A stretch of DNA of 64,000 nt from Enhydrobacter sp. (GTDB lineage: Bacteria > Pseudomonadota > Alphaproteobacteria > Reyranellales > Reyranellaceae), in the NCBI GenBank assembly GCA_026126105.1, contig JAHCJV010000014.1, positions 1 to 64,000 of the forward strand, given 5' to 3'. A program made the translations under genes and the position numbers. The notes beneath the pieces are model-generated. The model did no database searches. It worked only from the letters and a program-made list of their open reading frames with translations, and was not told the DNA's origin. This document shows positions 26,523-36,484 of the stretch, in pieces (the stretch's first letter is position 1; each line of letters opens with the position of its first letter).

Positions 26523-27099
26523 CAGCCACGCGTTCGCTGAACAGCGCAAATGCCGCCCTGGCGCCGGCCACGGCTTCGTCCGGCTCGCGCGTCACTGCGG
26601 GCGAGGCTTCGAGTCGCACGAGAAAGCTCGACCATAAATCGAAACCGGCGCCATGCGAGAGAAAGCGTGTCGCCGCACGCACGCGGAAATCGGGATGAGC
26701 GAGCGCGCGCCTCATCAGCAGCTTGCCGCCGAGACGAGATCCCTCGAGCACATAGACAATGCCGAACTGCCGGGCCTCGCCGCCGACCAACGGCGGATCG
26801 ATCTCACGTGGGAGTGCGGCGCCGAGCGCTTGCAGGTCGGCCATCAAGAGAGACGCCCGTCGCCGGTCCTGCCAATCCGGCACGGTTCGATGAATCGAAG
26901 CACGCTCGAGTGCGCGCTCCAATGGCGGCAGGACCGCACCCATCGCCGACAGGAATCCGACATACGCGGCAGATGGACCATTAAAAGAGCCCGCGAAACG
27001 CGAATCGACTTCCGCATGAAGGTCGGCGGTAGCTGACCGCAATATCTGCCGTGCGGATTGCATAGAAGTACGAGAAGTGGGGACGTTCACGTCTGGCAT
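26515..27099 (-). CDS. bphO: bacteriophytochrome heme oxygenase
   Basis: A 194-residue biliverdin-producing heme oxygenase. The proximal histidine lies at about 28 in LRSATADLHAEVD, and the distal helix glycines are in YVLEGSRLGGKLL. It opens heme to biliverdin IX-alpha, the phytochrome chromophore. Its 3' end overlaps the phytochrome start by eight bases, giving coupled synthesis. The start is uncertain: ATG at 27099 is used, GTG at 27126 or ATG at 27063 are alternatives. It is divergent from the lone receiver gene. Confidence 0.9.
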   Translation of the reverse strand: MPDVNVPTSRTSMQSARQILRSATADLHAEVDSRFAGSFNGPSAAYVGFLSAMGAVLPPLERALERASIHRTVPDWQDRRRASLLMADLQALGAALPREIDPPLVGGEARQFGIVYVLEGSRLGGKLLMRRALAHPDFRVRAATRFLSHGAGFDLWSSFLVRLEASPAVTREPDEAVAGARAAFALFSERVADV

Positions 27100-27161
27100 G
27101 GCAACTGTCTCAAACGAAACTGCCACAGGAAAGCGCCGTAGGAAGCTTCTTTATTTTTGCG

Positions 27162-27186
27162 GGAACTTCCGAAAGCAAGGAACGTT
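27162..27186 (+). promoter_or_regulatory. EcfG-type promoter for the lone receiver gene
   Basis: GGAAC at 27162-27166 and CGTT at 27183-27186 are separated by exactly 16 bases, matching the alphaproteobacterial general-stress promoter. The predicted transcription start falls within a few bases of the ATG at 27195, so the message would be leaderless or nearly so. Confidence 0.65.
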
Positions 27187-27194
27187 TGAAGGTT

Positions 27195-27530
27195 ATGGGC
27201 AGGCGTATCCTCATCGTGGAAGACGACGCCTTCGTGGCCGACCATCTGGCCGCATTGTTAGAGGATAATCTTGATTGCTCGCCAATCGTTGCCGCGAGCG
27301 TGCGGGACGCTTTGGCCTTCGTCGATGTGGATTTCGGCTTTCTAGACATTACCGTGACCGACGGGCAGACCTTTTCCGTGGCCCAGCGCCTGCGCGAGCG
27401 CGGCGTTCCCTTCGTCTTCGTCTCGGCGAGCGACCGGTCGCGGATTCCTGCCGAACTTGCCGAAGCACCCTTCCTGCGCAAGCCGGTTGCTGCTCCGGCC
27501 CTGCTGGCGGCTGCACGACAGCACCTGTAG
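27195..27530 (+). CDS. single-domain response regulator receiver
   Basis: A 111-residue receiver without an output domain. D10/D11 form the acidic pocket (ILIVEDDAF), D51 is the phosphoacceptor (GFLDITVTDG), VFVSAS holds the signalling serine and LRKPVA the conserved lysine. It belongs to the receiver group found with HWE kinases. I prefer the ATG at 27195 because an upstream TTG at 27186 lies inside the EcfG-type promoter. It probably takes phosphate from the neighbouring phytochrome kinase, or competes for it. Confidence 0.85.
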   Translation: MGRRILIVEDDAFVADHLAALLEDNLDCSPIVAASVRDALAFVDVDFGFLDITVTDGQTFSVAQRLRERGVPFVFVSASDRSRIPAELAEAPFLRKPVAAPALLAAARQHL

Positions 27531-27564
27531 AACGTCGGGACCTTTCCCAGACCGGACAAACCCT

Positions 27565-28725
27565 ATGCGCATCGTCGCCATCCGCGACATCGTCTCGCCG
27601 ATCCGTTCCAATATCGCCAACGCTTATATCGATTTCAGCCAGATGACCGCGTCTGTCGTCGCGGTCGTCACGGACGTCAGAGTCGATGGCAGGCCGGTGG
27701 TGGGCTACGGCTTCAATTCGAACGGCCGCTATGCCCAGCATGGCCTTCTGAACGAACGCTTCATGAAGCGCTTGTCCGATGCCAGGCCCGACTCCCTGCT
27801 CGACGGCGAAGGCCTGCTCGATCCGGCCAGATGCTGGAAGGCCATGATGGCCAACGAGAAGCCGGGCGGACATGGCGAACGCTCTGTCGCGGTCGGCGTA
27901 CTCGACATGGCGATCTGGGATGCCCTCGCCAAAGCCAAGCGCTTGCCGCTGTGGAAGCTGCTGAGCGACCGCTACAACGGCGGCCAGCACGACGACAGGG
28001 CGTGGGTCTACGCTGCCGGCGGCTACTACTATCCCGGCAAGGACCTCGGGGCGTTGCAGGACGAGATGAAGCACTATCTCGGCCTTGGCTATTCCTGCGT
28101 GAAGATGAAGGTCGGCGGCGTGTCGCTCACCGAGGATCTCAGGCGCATCGAGGCGGTACTGAAGATCGTCGGCGCAGGCGAGCGGCTGGCGGTCGACGTA
28201 AACGGCAAGTTCGACCTCGTCACGGCGATCGAGTTCGGCAAGGCGATCCAGGGCTACGGCCTGCGATGGTATGAGGAGCCGCTAGATCCGCTCGACTATC
28301 TGGCCCACGCCGCTCTTGCGACCGAATACAGCCAGCCGCTGGCCACAGGCGAAAATCTGTTCTCGATGCAGGACGCGCGAAATCTGATCCGCCACGGCGG
28401 CCTGCGGCCCGACCGCGACATCCTGCAGTTCGATCCCGCGCTCTCCTACGGCCTGGTCGAATACCTGCACACGCTCGACATGCTGAGGGCCCATGGCTGG
28501 TCGCCGCGGCGCTGCGTGCCGCACGGCGGACATCAGTTCGCGCTCAACATTGCCGTCGGCTTGCAATGCGGCGGCAACGAATCCTATCCGCAGGTCTTCG
28601 CGCCGTTCGGCGGCTTCGCCGATGACTGCCCCGTCGTCGACGGCCGGGTCACCCTCCCCGAGGCGCCCGGCATCGGGTTCGAGCGCAAAGCCGACCTTTG
28701 GGCGGTGATGAAGGAAATCGCCTGA
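27565..28725 (+). CDS. tarD: D(-)-tartrate dehydratase, enolase superfamily
   Basis: A 386-residue mandelate-racemase-group enolase. The catalytic pattern matches Bradyrhizobium TarD very closely: K180/K182 in VKMKVGG, metal ligands D211 (AVDVNG), E237 or E238 (WYEEPLD) and E263 (ATGENLF), and H320 (CVPHGGHQ). Long shared stretches (YGFNSNGRY, MMANEKPGGHGERSVAVG, YAAGGYYYPGK) support a specific call. It dehydrates D-tartrate to oxaloacetate. A Bug-type receptor gene converges on it with three bases between them. Confidence 0.88.
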   Translation: MRIVAIRDIVSPIRSNIANAYIDFSQMTASVVAVVTDVRVDGRPVVGYGFNSNGRYAQHGLLNERFMKRLSDARPDSLLDGEGLLDPARCWKAMMANEKPGGHGERSVAVGVLDMAIWDALAKAKRLPLWKLLSDRYNGGQHDDRAWVYAAGGYYYPGKDLGALQDEMKHYLGLGYSCVKMKVGGVSLTEDLRRIEAVLKIVGAGERLAVDVNGKFDLVTAIEFGKAIQGYGLRWYEEPLDPLDYLAHAALATEYSQPLATGENLFSMQDARNLIRHGGLRPDRDILQFDPALSYGLVEYLHTLDMLRAHGWSPRRCVPHGGHQFALNIAVGLQCGGNESYPQVFAPFGGFADDCPVVDGRVTLPEAPGIGFERKADLWAVMKEIA

Positions 28726-28728
28726 CGC

Positions 28729-29688
28729 TCAATCTGGCTTCAGCAAGCCTTTCTGCAGCAGCTCCGACACGTTGGCTTCATCGGATTTCAGGACCTCGGT
28801 GAACTGCTCGGGTGTAGAGGGCCGGACGATGGCGCCCAGGTCGCGCAGCCGCTTGTTGGCCGCTTGGTCCTTCAGTCCGGCGACCACGCCGGCATTCAGG
28901 CGGTCGATGATTGGCTTCGGCGTCTCGAGGCGCACGAAGACACCCGCCGTCGTTCCGCCTTCGAACGGCTTGCATCCGACTTCCTTGAGTGTCGGCACGT
29001 CAGGCAGGTCGGGGATATGCTCAAGGCCGAAATTCATCAGCGGCCGGAGCTTGCCCGACCGGATGTGCGGCATGGAGCTGGTGAGCTGGTCGGCGAAGCA
29101 ATCGACGTTGCCCGCCAGCAGGTCGGCAATGCCGGGTCCCGATCCACGATAGGGGATGATGTTGAATTTTACTTGCTCGTTGAGCTGCAGGCGCAGGATC
29201 GCGACATGATTGGTCGTGCCATTGCCGGAGTGGCCCATCGTCACCGTGCCGGGCTTGGCCTTGGCCTCCGCAAGTAGCGCCTTCATGTCGGGGAAGCGGT
29301 CGGGCCGCGTTACCACCAGGGTTGGCGCGGTTGTCAGAATGCTGACCGGCGCCAGGACCTGCAGCATCTGCTGCTTTCCCGCGAAGATCGGCGCCACATA
29401 CCCGACGGTGAAGCTCGCCATCACGATCGTGTACCCATCGGCCGGGGCGGCGACCGCGGCATCGAGGCCGACGACGCCGCCGGCACCGGGGCGATTGTCG
29501 ATCAGCACCGTCTGGCCGAGCTGACGGCTCATCGGCTCGGCCACGATACGCGAGGTGACATCGTAGTTGCCGCCCGGCGCGAAGGGGATGACCCAGCGGA
29601 TCGGCTTCGAAGGAAACGTGTCCGCCTGCGCAGCCCCGGCAACGGCGAACGTGCTTGCAGCTATGAAAGTGCGGCGGTGAATAGGCAT
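28729..29688 (-). CDS. Bug/TctC family periplasmic solute receptor
   Basis: A 319-residue receptor. The signal region MPIHRRTFIAASTFAVAGAAQA carries a twin-arginine-like RRTF motif. The Bug start FPSKPIRWVIPFAPGGNYDVTSR, then LIDNRPGAGGVVGLD and GHSGNGTTNHVA, are typical. No TctAB membrane genes are adjacent. Its position end to end with the tartrate dehydratase suggests tartrate or a similar dicarboxylate as ligand, which is inference only. Confidence 0.87.
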   Translation of the reverse strand: MPIHRRTFIAASTFAVAGAAQADTFPSKPIRWVIPFAPGGNYDVTSRIVAEPMSRQLGQTVLIDNRPGAGGVVGLDAAVAAPADGYTIVMASFTVGYVAPIFAGKQQMLQVLAPVSILTTAPTLVVTRPDRFPDMKALLAEAKAKPGTVTMGHSGNGTTNHVAILRLQLNEQVKFNIIPYRGSGPGIADLLAGNVDCFADQLTSSMPHIRSGKLRPLMNFGLEHIPDLPDVPTLKEVGCKPFEGGTTAGVFVRLETPKPIIDRLNAGVVAGLKDQAANKRLRDLGAIVRPSTPEQFTEVLKSDEANVSELLQKGLLKPD

Positions 29689-29922
29689 GTAGTTACTCCG
29701 GCTCGAACAGGCCCCACTGGACCACCTTTTTAGGTGGCGCGCGTCCGCCTCTTGGCGCGAAGGTAGCATCATTCCGTATCGAACCCACGGCCCGATGGCG
29801 CGCCAACGCTGATCTCAAGGCCCGTTCACGATTGAAATCATCGCGGTTTCAGGCCACATCGACAGCGAGGCCGAGCGGCGGGAGACGGGGCGATAGCTGA
29901 ACATCAGACACCTCTGATTGCC

Positions 29923-31536
29923 ATGATCGCGGCCGGCTTGATGCTGGCCTACGTCTTCGGGTTGCTGGCCCATCGGGTCCGGGTCCAGCCACTGGTAGGT
30001 TACCTCGTCGCCGGCATCGTGGTCGGCCCCTTCACGCCGGGTTTCATAGCCGACGCCGCCCTCGCCGCCGAGCTTGCAGAGATCGGTGTCATCCTGCTGA
30101 TGTTCGGTGTCGGCCTTCATTTCTCCCTGAAGGACCTGATGTCGGTAGCGCGCATCGTCGTCCCGGGCGCACTGCTCCAGATTGCGATCGCCACGTTGTT
30201 CGGCGCGGGCCTCGGCCGACTCCTCGGTTGGACGTGGCAGGCAGGCCTGGTGTTTGGCCTCGCTTTGTCGGTCGCCAGCACTGTCGTCATGGTCCGCGCC
30301 TTCCAGGACCGGCGACTGCTCGATACCGAGCGTGGCCGCATCGCCGTCGGCTGGCTCGTCGTCGAGGACCTCATCATGGTCCTCGCCCTGGTGCTGCTGC
30401 CCACCGCGGTGATGGTGGCGTCAAACGACGACGTGCCGCTCAGCCGTATGATTTTCCAGCTTTTCGTCACCCTGGTGAAGGTGACAATTTTTGTGACGGT
30501 GATGCTGGTGGTCGGGCGTCGGGTGATTCCGTGGCTGATGCACTACACCGCCCACACCGGCTCGCGCGAGCTGTTCCGGCTCGCCGTCTATGCGATCGCG
30601 ATCGGCGTTGCCTTCGGCGCGGCGAAGCTTTTCGGCGTGTCGTTCGCGCTCGGCGCCTTCTTCGCCGGCATGGTGATGCGCGAAAGCAATCTCAGCCAGC
30701 AGGCCACCGAGGAAGCCCTGCCACTGCGCGACGCGTTCGCGGTCTTGTTCTTCGTTTCCGTGGGCATGCTGTTCAATCCGCACGTATTCGTCGAGGCGCC
30801 GCTCGCCCTCGCAGCGACCGTGGCTATCATCGTCGTCGGCAAGGCAGCCTTGTCCTGGGCCATCGTACGGATGTTCCGACAGTCCAACAGCACGGCACTT
30901 GCGGTCGCCGCCGGCCGCGGCCAGATCGGCGAATTCTCCTTCATCCTGATCGGGCTGGGCATTTCTATCGAGGTGATTCCGCCGCTTGCCCGAGACCTGA
31001 TTCTGGGCGGCGCCATAATCTCGATCGTGCTCAATCCGCTGCTGTTCGGTTTGCTGGTCCGCCGGCCGCATCCCGAAGCCCATATCCCGGATGCGACGGA
31101 GCCGGCCGAGGTGCCGATCCCCACCACCCAATCGGACCATGACGTGCTGGTCGGCTACGGGCGCGTCGGTTCCCTGGTCGGAGCCGCGCTCGCCCGAAGC
31201 GGTGGCCGCATGGTCGTGATCGAGACGAGCGAGGACAGCCTCGAACGGGCGCGTCGGGACGGCGCTGAGGTGTTCATCGGCAATGCCGCCGATCCCGACA
31301 TTCTCGCCGCCGCCAATCTCAAGCAGGCGCGCCGGCTGTTCGTGACCATCCCGGAGGCGTTCGAGGCCGGTCAGGTGGTCCAGCAGGCACGCAAGACGAA
31401 TCCGGCGATCGAAATCCTGGCCCGTGCCCATTCGGACGCCGCCGTCGAGCATCTGCATGGCTTGGGCGCCAGCCTCGTCGTGCTGGGAGAGCGCGAGATC
31501 GCGGAGCGCATGCTGGAGCGAGCAGCCGAAAGCTGA
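29923..31536 (+). CDS. ybaL: YbaL-type CPA2 cation/proton antiporter
   Basis: A 537-residue antiporter with 12-13 membrane helices (VQPLVGYLVAGIVVGPFTPGF, LMFGVGLHFSLKDL, FALGAFFAGMV) and a C-terminal TrkA-N nucleotide-binding domain (VGYGRVGSLVGAAL, VVIETSEDS, GNAADPDIL, VLGEREIAERML). It matches E. coli YbaL throughout and probably exchanges K+ or Na+ for protons. Homology continues upstream of the first ATG: EHQTPLIA is in frame and resembles HATPLIT of YbaL. The codon where a Met would be expected (29893) is ATA, 8 bases after GGAG. The true start may therefore be 29893. Confidence 0.92.
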   Translation: MIAAGLMLAYVFGLLAHRVRVQPLVGYLVAGIVVGPFTPGFIADAALAAELAEIGVILLMFGVGLHFSLKDLMSVARIVVPGALLQIAIATLFGAGLGRLLGWTWQAGLVFGLALSVASTVVMVRAFQDRRLLDTERGRIAVGWLVVEDLIMVLALVLLPTAVMVASNDDVPLSRMIFQLFVTLVKVTIFVTVMLVVGRRVIPWLMHYTAHTGSRELFRLAVYAIAIGVAFGAAKLFGVSFALGAFFAGMVMRESNLSQQATEEALPLRDAFAVLFFVSVGMLFNPHVFVEAPLALAATVAIIVVGKAALSWAIVRMFRQSNSTALAVAAGRGQIGEFSFILIGLGISIEVIPPLARDLILGGAIISIVLNPLLFGLLVRRPHPEAHIPDATEPAEVPIPTTQSDHDVLVGYGRVGSLVGAALARSGGRMVVIETSEDSLERARRDGAEVFIGNAADPDILAAANLKQARRLFVTIPEAFEAGQVVQQARKTNPAIEILARAHSDAAVEHLHGLGASLVVLGEREIAERMLERAAES

Positions 31537-31716
31537 TAGGGGTGGCTGCAGACTTGTCCGGACCCAACCGGCCCGGCAGAGGACGCCGGCAGAAGGCGAC
31601 CAGCGCGGGCGCATTCAACGACCATCGCCTCTCCCGGCGAGAACGACCATTCATAGGGCGCCTAGTTGCCGCCGTATTTCCAGCGCGTCCTCTGCGCCAG
31701 AGCGTAGGAGAACTCC

Positions 31717-32175
31717 ATGATCAATCGTCGTGCGTTCCTGAAGGTGACGGCTGTGGCCGCCATCGGTGGCGCGATGGGAATGACGGGCCGCGTGCACGCC
31801 CAGGGCGTCGAGCCACTGGCACTCAAGGGCTACGATCCGGTCGCCTATTTCACCGATGCCAAGCCGACACCCGGTCTCGAGCAATTCGAGTTGCTGTGGG
31901 ACGGCCAGCGCTACCGATTCGCAAATGCCCTGCATCGCGAAATGTTCAAGACAAGTCCGGACAAGTACGCGCCGCAGTTCGGCGGGCTGTGCGCCATGAA
32001 TCTGTCGAACGGCGTAAGGCGCGAATCGGATCCGCACAACTGGGTGATCTCCAACGGCAGTCTCTACGTCTTTGCCGGAGAGCGGGGCATGCAGAATTTC
32101 ACCAAAGCCCCTGCGGAAATTGCGGCCAGAGCCGCTGCCCATCTGAGGGCGCAGAAGGCGTCGGCTACGCAATAG
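31717..32175 (+). CDS. YHS-domain periplasmic protein
   Basis: A 152-residue protein with a twin-arginine-type signal (NRRAFLKVTAVAAIGG, cleavage near VHAQG). The YHS-type domain follows: LALKGYDPVAYFTDAKPTPG, then YRFANALHREMFKTSPDKYAPQ and GGLCAMNLSNG. YHS domains are thought to bind metals. The GLCA cysteine and the following histidine are candidates. It stands alone after the antiporter gene with a GTAGGAGAACTCC ribosome site, and its end is six bases from the convergent cyclase. Confidence 0.85.
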   Translation: MINRRAFLKVTAVAAIGGAMGMTGRVHAQGVEPLALKGYDPVAYFTDAKPTPGLEQFELLWDGQRYRFANALHREMFKTSPDKYAPQFGGLCAMNLSNGVRRESDPHNWVISNGSLYVFAGERGMQNFTKAPAEIAARAAAHLRAQKASATQ

Positions 32176-32181
32176 CGTCCG

Positions 32182-34044
32182 CTACTCCAGGCCAGCCTTG
32201 CGCAGGCTTTGCTCGATCTGGCGCTTTAGAGCCGGGTCCCGAAAGCGGGTACCGAAGCCGGCGACGTCGAGATAGGGGTCCTTTCGCCGGCCCTGCTCCA
32301 ATACCGCCTTCGCGTCCTCCAAACGGCCCAACTCGGCGTAGGCGCCGGCGAGCGGAAAATCGAGGATGGAATAGGCGGGGTATCGCGCGCGCGCGGCCTC
32401 GAGCAACTTTACCGCATCGGTATAGCGGCCCTTCAGCATGTAGGCGATGCCGAGATTGAGTGCTGGCTCGGGCCCGAGATTGCTGTTCAAACGCCCCGCA
32501 AGCTCTCCCGCGGCGATCGACTGGTCGATCTCGCCAGTCCACAGCAGCACCGCGGCGCGGGTGGCGAGCACTTCCGAATCGCTCGGATTGATCTGCAGGG
32601 CACGCTCGGACTCGGCAAGACCGAGATCGTATTTCTGCTGAACCGTGTAGGCGCGGGCCAGCACACTATGGGCCAGCACGCATTCCTCGTCGATCTCGAG
32701 CGCCTTCTGCGCCAGCCGGATCGCCTTGTCGACATCCTCCTGCGCGAACTCCGACCAGCCATAGACGGCACGCTGGAAGGTCGCCTCGGCGAGCTCGGCC
32801 TGAGCGTCGGCGTAGTTCGGCGCCATCATGATGACCCGATCGAGCAGTTCGCGCGCCATCCGGTTGCCGGCCCGCGTCGATTCGTTGCCGAGGGCGCGGG
32901 CCCGCAGCATCAGATCATAGGCGTCGAGACTGGCCGAAGGCTTGCGCAGGCTCTGCGCGAGCGCGATCTGCTGCAGGTTGGTCGCAAGCGTGCCGGCGAC
33001 CCGCCGTGCGATCCGTTCCTGGACCGCGAAGATGTCGGTCAACTCATCGTCGTATTGCTCGGCCCAGAGCTGGGTGCCGTTCGCGGCATCGGTTAGCTGG
33101 ACCGTTACCCGCACCCGCTCGCCCATGCGGCGCACGCTGCCGGCCACCAGGAAGCGGGCGCTAAGGGCCCGCCCCAAGTCCATGGGTGTCAGCTGCTTGT
33201 TCCGATATGGCAGCACCGCCCCATAGGCCAGCACCGTCAACGGCCGGAAGCGGCCAAGCGCTCGGGTGATGTCCTCGGTGAGTCCGTCGGCAAAGTAATC
33301 CTGGGTGGGGTCGCCGCTCTGATTCGTAAACAGGAGAACCGCGACCGAAAGCCCGCTTTCCGTGCTGGCACGCACCGCTTCCGCCTCCCCGGCGCCGAAA
33401 TCGAGCCGCTGCACGAGCAGCAGCGCGCCGCCCGCGCCAATCAGCAGGACCACTGCGACCAAACCGGCCAAGCCCCAGCGCCGCCGTGGAGACGCGGCCG
33501 CAGTATCGCCGTCAACCGCATAGACCTGCAGGGATCGGTCGATATTCTTCAAGGTGCGAGACCCGAGATCCCGAAATGGGAGCGATAGCTTATCGCGCAC
33601 CTGATCGTAAACGCTGCGTGACAGCACGATCGAGCCTGGCTCGGCCAGCGCCTGCAAGCGCGCGGCGACGTTCACCGTATCCCCGAATACATCCTGATCG
33701 GTTAGGATCACGTCGCCGAGATGCAGACCGATGCGAAAGGTCTGGCGGCGGCCAACCGGCAGATCGGCGTTGCGCTCGACCATCCCGCGCTGAAGCTCGA
33801 CTGCCGAGCGCACCGCCTCGACAGCGCTGCCGAACTCGACCATCACGCCATCTCCGACTGTCTTGACGATCCGGCCGTGGAAGCGCGCGACGACCGGTGC
33901 CACAAGCTCTTCGAGGTGCGCGCGCAGATCGACCAGCGTCTGCTCCTCGTCGGCGCGCATCATCCGGCTGTAGCCCGCCACGTCCGCAAACAAGATGATG
34001 GCAAGACGGCGGGTGCCTGACTCGGGCGCGGCGATTGCCGTCAC
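32182..34044 (-). CDS. class III adenylate cyclase with TolB-like and TPR regions
   Basis: A 620-residue protein. Residues about 10-175 form a class III cyclase: ILFADVAGYSRMM and KTVGDGVMVEF hold the two metal aspartates, and DVFGDTVNVAARLQALA the transition-state region. A membrane helix follows (LAGLVAVVLLIGAGGALLLV), then a TolB-like/CadC-type region (VAVLLFTNQSGDP...FADGLTEDI) and C-terminal TPR repeats. The cyclase is thus cytoplasmic and the rest periplasmic. The start is a GTG at 34044 overlapping the stop of a 28-codon ORF. It makes cAMP in response to an unknown signal. Confidence 0.88.
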   Translation of the reverse strand: MTAIAAPESGTRRLAIILFADVAGYSRMMRADEEQTLVDLRAHLEELVAPVVARFHGRIVKTVGDGVMVEFGSAVEAVRSAVELQRGMVERNADLPVGRRQTFRIGLHLGDVILTDQDVFGDTVNVAARLQALAEPGSIVLSRSVYDQVRDKLSLPFRDLGSRTLKNIDRSLQVYAVDGDTAAASPRRRWGLAGLVAVVLLIGAGGALLLVQRLDFGAGEAEAVRASTESGLSVAVLLFTNQSGDPTQDYFADGLTEDITRALGRFRPLTVLAYGAVLPYRNKQLTPMDLGRALSARFLVAGSVRRMGERVRVTVQLTDAANGTQLWAEQYDDELTDIFAVQERIARRVAGTLATNLQQIALAQSLRKPSASLDAYDLMLRARALGNESTRAGNRMARELLDRVIMMAPNYADAQAELAEATFQRAVYGWSEFAQEDVDKAIRLAQKALEIDEECVLAHSVLARAYTVQQKYDLGLAESERALQINPSDSEVLATRAAVLLWTGEIDQSIAAGELAGRLNSNLGPEPALNLGIAYMLKGRYTDAVKLLEAARARYPAYSILDFPLAGAYAELGRLEDAKAVLEQGRRKDPYLDVAGFGTRFRDPALKRQIEQSLRKAGLE

Positions 34045-34127
34045 CCCGCCTTCATGCCATCGAAGGCCGGCAGCGAGGCGACGCGCGCGTGGGTGACCGG
34101 CTCGGAACAGACGATCATGGCGGTCAT
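34041..34127 (-). CDS. 28-codon ORF between reductase and cyclase genes
   Basis: A short open frame (MTAMIVCSEPVTHARVAS...GMKAG). It starts at an ATG with a strong GGAGG ribosome site 7-11 bases upstream, nine bases after the aldo/keto reductase stop. Its TGA overlaps the GTG of the cyclase gene. Such an arrangement would load ribosomes onto the cyclase by re-initiation. It could be a leader peptide or the remains of a longer gene. No homologue is recognised. Confidence 0.5.
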   Translation of the reverse strand: MTAMIVCSEPVTHARVASLPAFDGMKAG

Positions 34128-34136
34128 TACTGCCTC

Positions 34137-35141
<1,005 letters not shown>

Positions 35142-35291
35142 AGATCGTCTCCAGGTCAGGCGGAATTCAACCGCCTTCTACCACCCTGACACGCCCGATG
35201 GTGAAGGAAGACTCCTTGCAAAGAGGGAACAAGGCGGCGTCGGCGACCTGACCTCCCATGTCCAAAACCGAGCACAAGAAACGATCGCTGG

Positions 35292-36293
35292 CTAGAGCGA
35301 AACCTCAAAGCTCTTCTGGAGCACAATCCTGCCCTCGCGAGTAACGAAATAGTCTGCTCGATAGCGACCTGGCTTGAATCCCTCCGAGGGCCGCTTTCTT
35401 CCGACATAGAGGAGCATCTGTGCCTTGTCTCGGTCGAGCGGCTTCTCGGCCTGATCCACAAGAGTTTCACCGTCGGGCCCGGTGACAGATAGGCGTTGCA
35501 CTTGGCCGCGCCTCAACCCGATTGCACGCACGAAAGCGACGAGTGCCGGGGCATCCTGCGGCAGGCGCGGGTTGGCGCCGATGCCCTCGTCGACTTGGTC
35601 CATCGTGATCGGGCCGTCGGCGAATCCTGCGTTCAGAACGGCGGGAGCCCGGTACGACAGCGACTCCCGAAGGGAGGGCTTCCACAGCACCGTACCAAGT
35701 CCGCAGGATCCATCAGGCGCCGCGACAGAGAACGGATCGACGACCTCGCCGCGCAGCCGGACCACAAAATGAACATGCGGGAACTCCGTCTTGCCGGAGA
35801 GGCCGACGTGCCCGATCGGATCGCCGGCTTTCACCCGATCGCCGCGTTTCACCCGCAGGCTTCCATGCGCGAGATGGCAGTACTGGGTTTCCCAACCGTC
35901 CGCATGGGCGATAACGGCACCGTTGCCGCACTCTTGCCCAGCAACGGATGGTGCCTCGGGCGCCGAAATCGACATATCGGCCATACCGTCACGCGTACGC
36001 AGCACCTGCCCGTCCGCCACGGCCAGCACGTGTACTCCCCGGCGCTGCATCGCGAGGGTAGGTACTCGGAAATCTGTGCCATTGTGGCCATCATAAGTGA
36101 GCGCGCCACACTGATAGTCGCTGGCGCGATCCGACATGTCGTGATCGACGTAATTCTGAACGAGGCAGGTTTGCCCAATTTCGCAATCGAGCGGAAGTCC
36201 AAGCTCGATGGCGTAGCCCGCAGTCGGAGCAAAGAAGAAGAGGAGAACCCCCACGCCGACACTCTGATTCATCGGAAAAAGTCCATGCGACAT
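35292..36293 (-). CDS. M23 family metallopeptidase, secreted
   Basis: A 333-residue protein with an N-terminal signal (VGVGVLLFFFAPTAGYA). The LytM/M23 zinc ligands are visible: DGHNGTDF (HxxxD), then HADGWETQYCHL and FPHVHFVVRL (HxH). Six or so cysteines in the first half may form disulfides. The second half (VLNAGFADGPITMDQVDEG...GRYRADYFVTREGRIVLQ) is a beta-rich accessory domain. It probably cuts peptidoglycan cross-links. The start is uncertain (36293 or 36272); a longer frame upstream lacks a signal. Confidence 0.85.
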   Translation of the reverse strand: MSHGLFPMNQSVGVGVLLFFFAPTAGYAIELGLPLDCEIGQTCLVQNYVDHDMSDRASDYQCGALTYDGHNGTDFRVPTLAMQRRGVHVLAVADGQVLRTRDGMADMSISAPEAPSVAGQECGNGAVIAHADGWETQYCHLAHGSLRVKRGDRVKAGDPIGHVGLSGKTEFPHVHFVVRLRGEVVDPFSVAAPDGSCGLGTVLWKPSLRESLSYRAPAVLNAGFADGPITMDQVDEGIGANPRLPQDAPALVAFVRAIGLRRGQVQRLSVTGPDGETLVDQAEKPLDRDKAQMLLYVGRKRPSEGFKPGRYRADYFVTREGRIVLQKSFEVSL

Positions 36294-36484
36294 TGAATGC
36301 GGGGAAATATCGGAAGGTTCCCACCTTTCGGCGATCGCCTCAACCGTGCCCCAGCGAGACGGCAACCACCTCGTCCGTCTCAGATCGCTTTTCGTTACGC
36401 AATGCAGAGCGCGTGATCGCGTTGACACCACAAGCTGCGAGCGGCACCTTCTACTGAATAAACGATCATTGATGCGAGGCAATC

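Noticed and set aside
36294..36482. N-terminal extension of the M23 peptidase
   Set aside because: It would bury the signal peptide and occupy the promoter gap shared with the Liv-type receptor gene.
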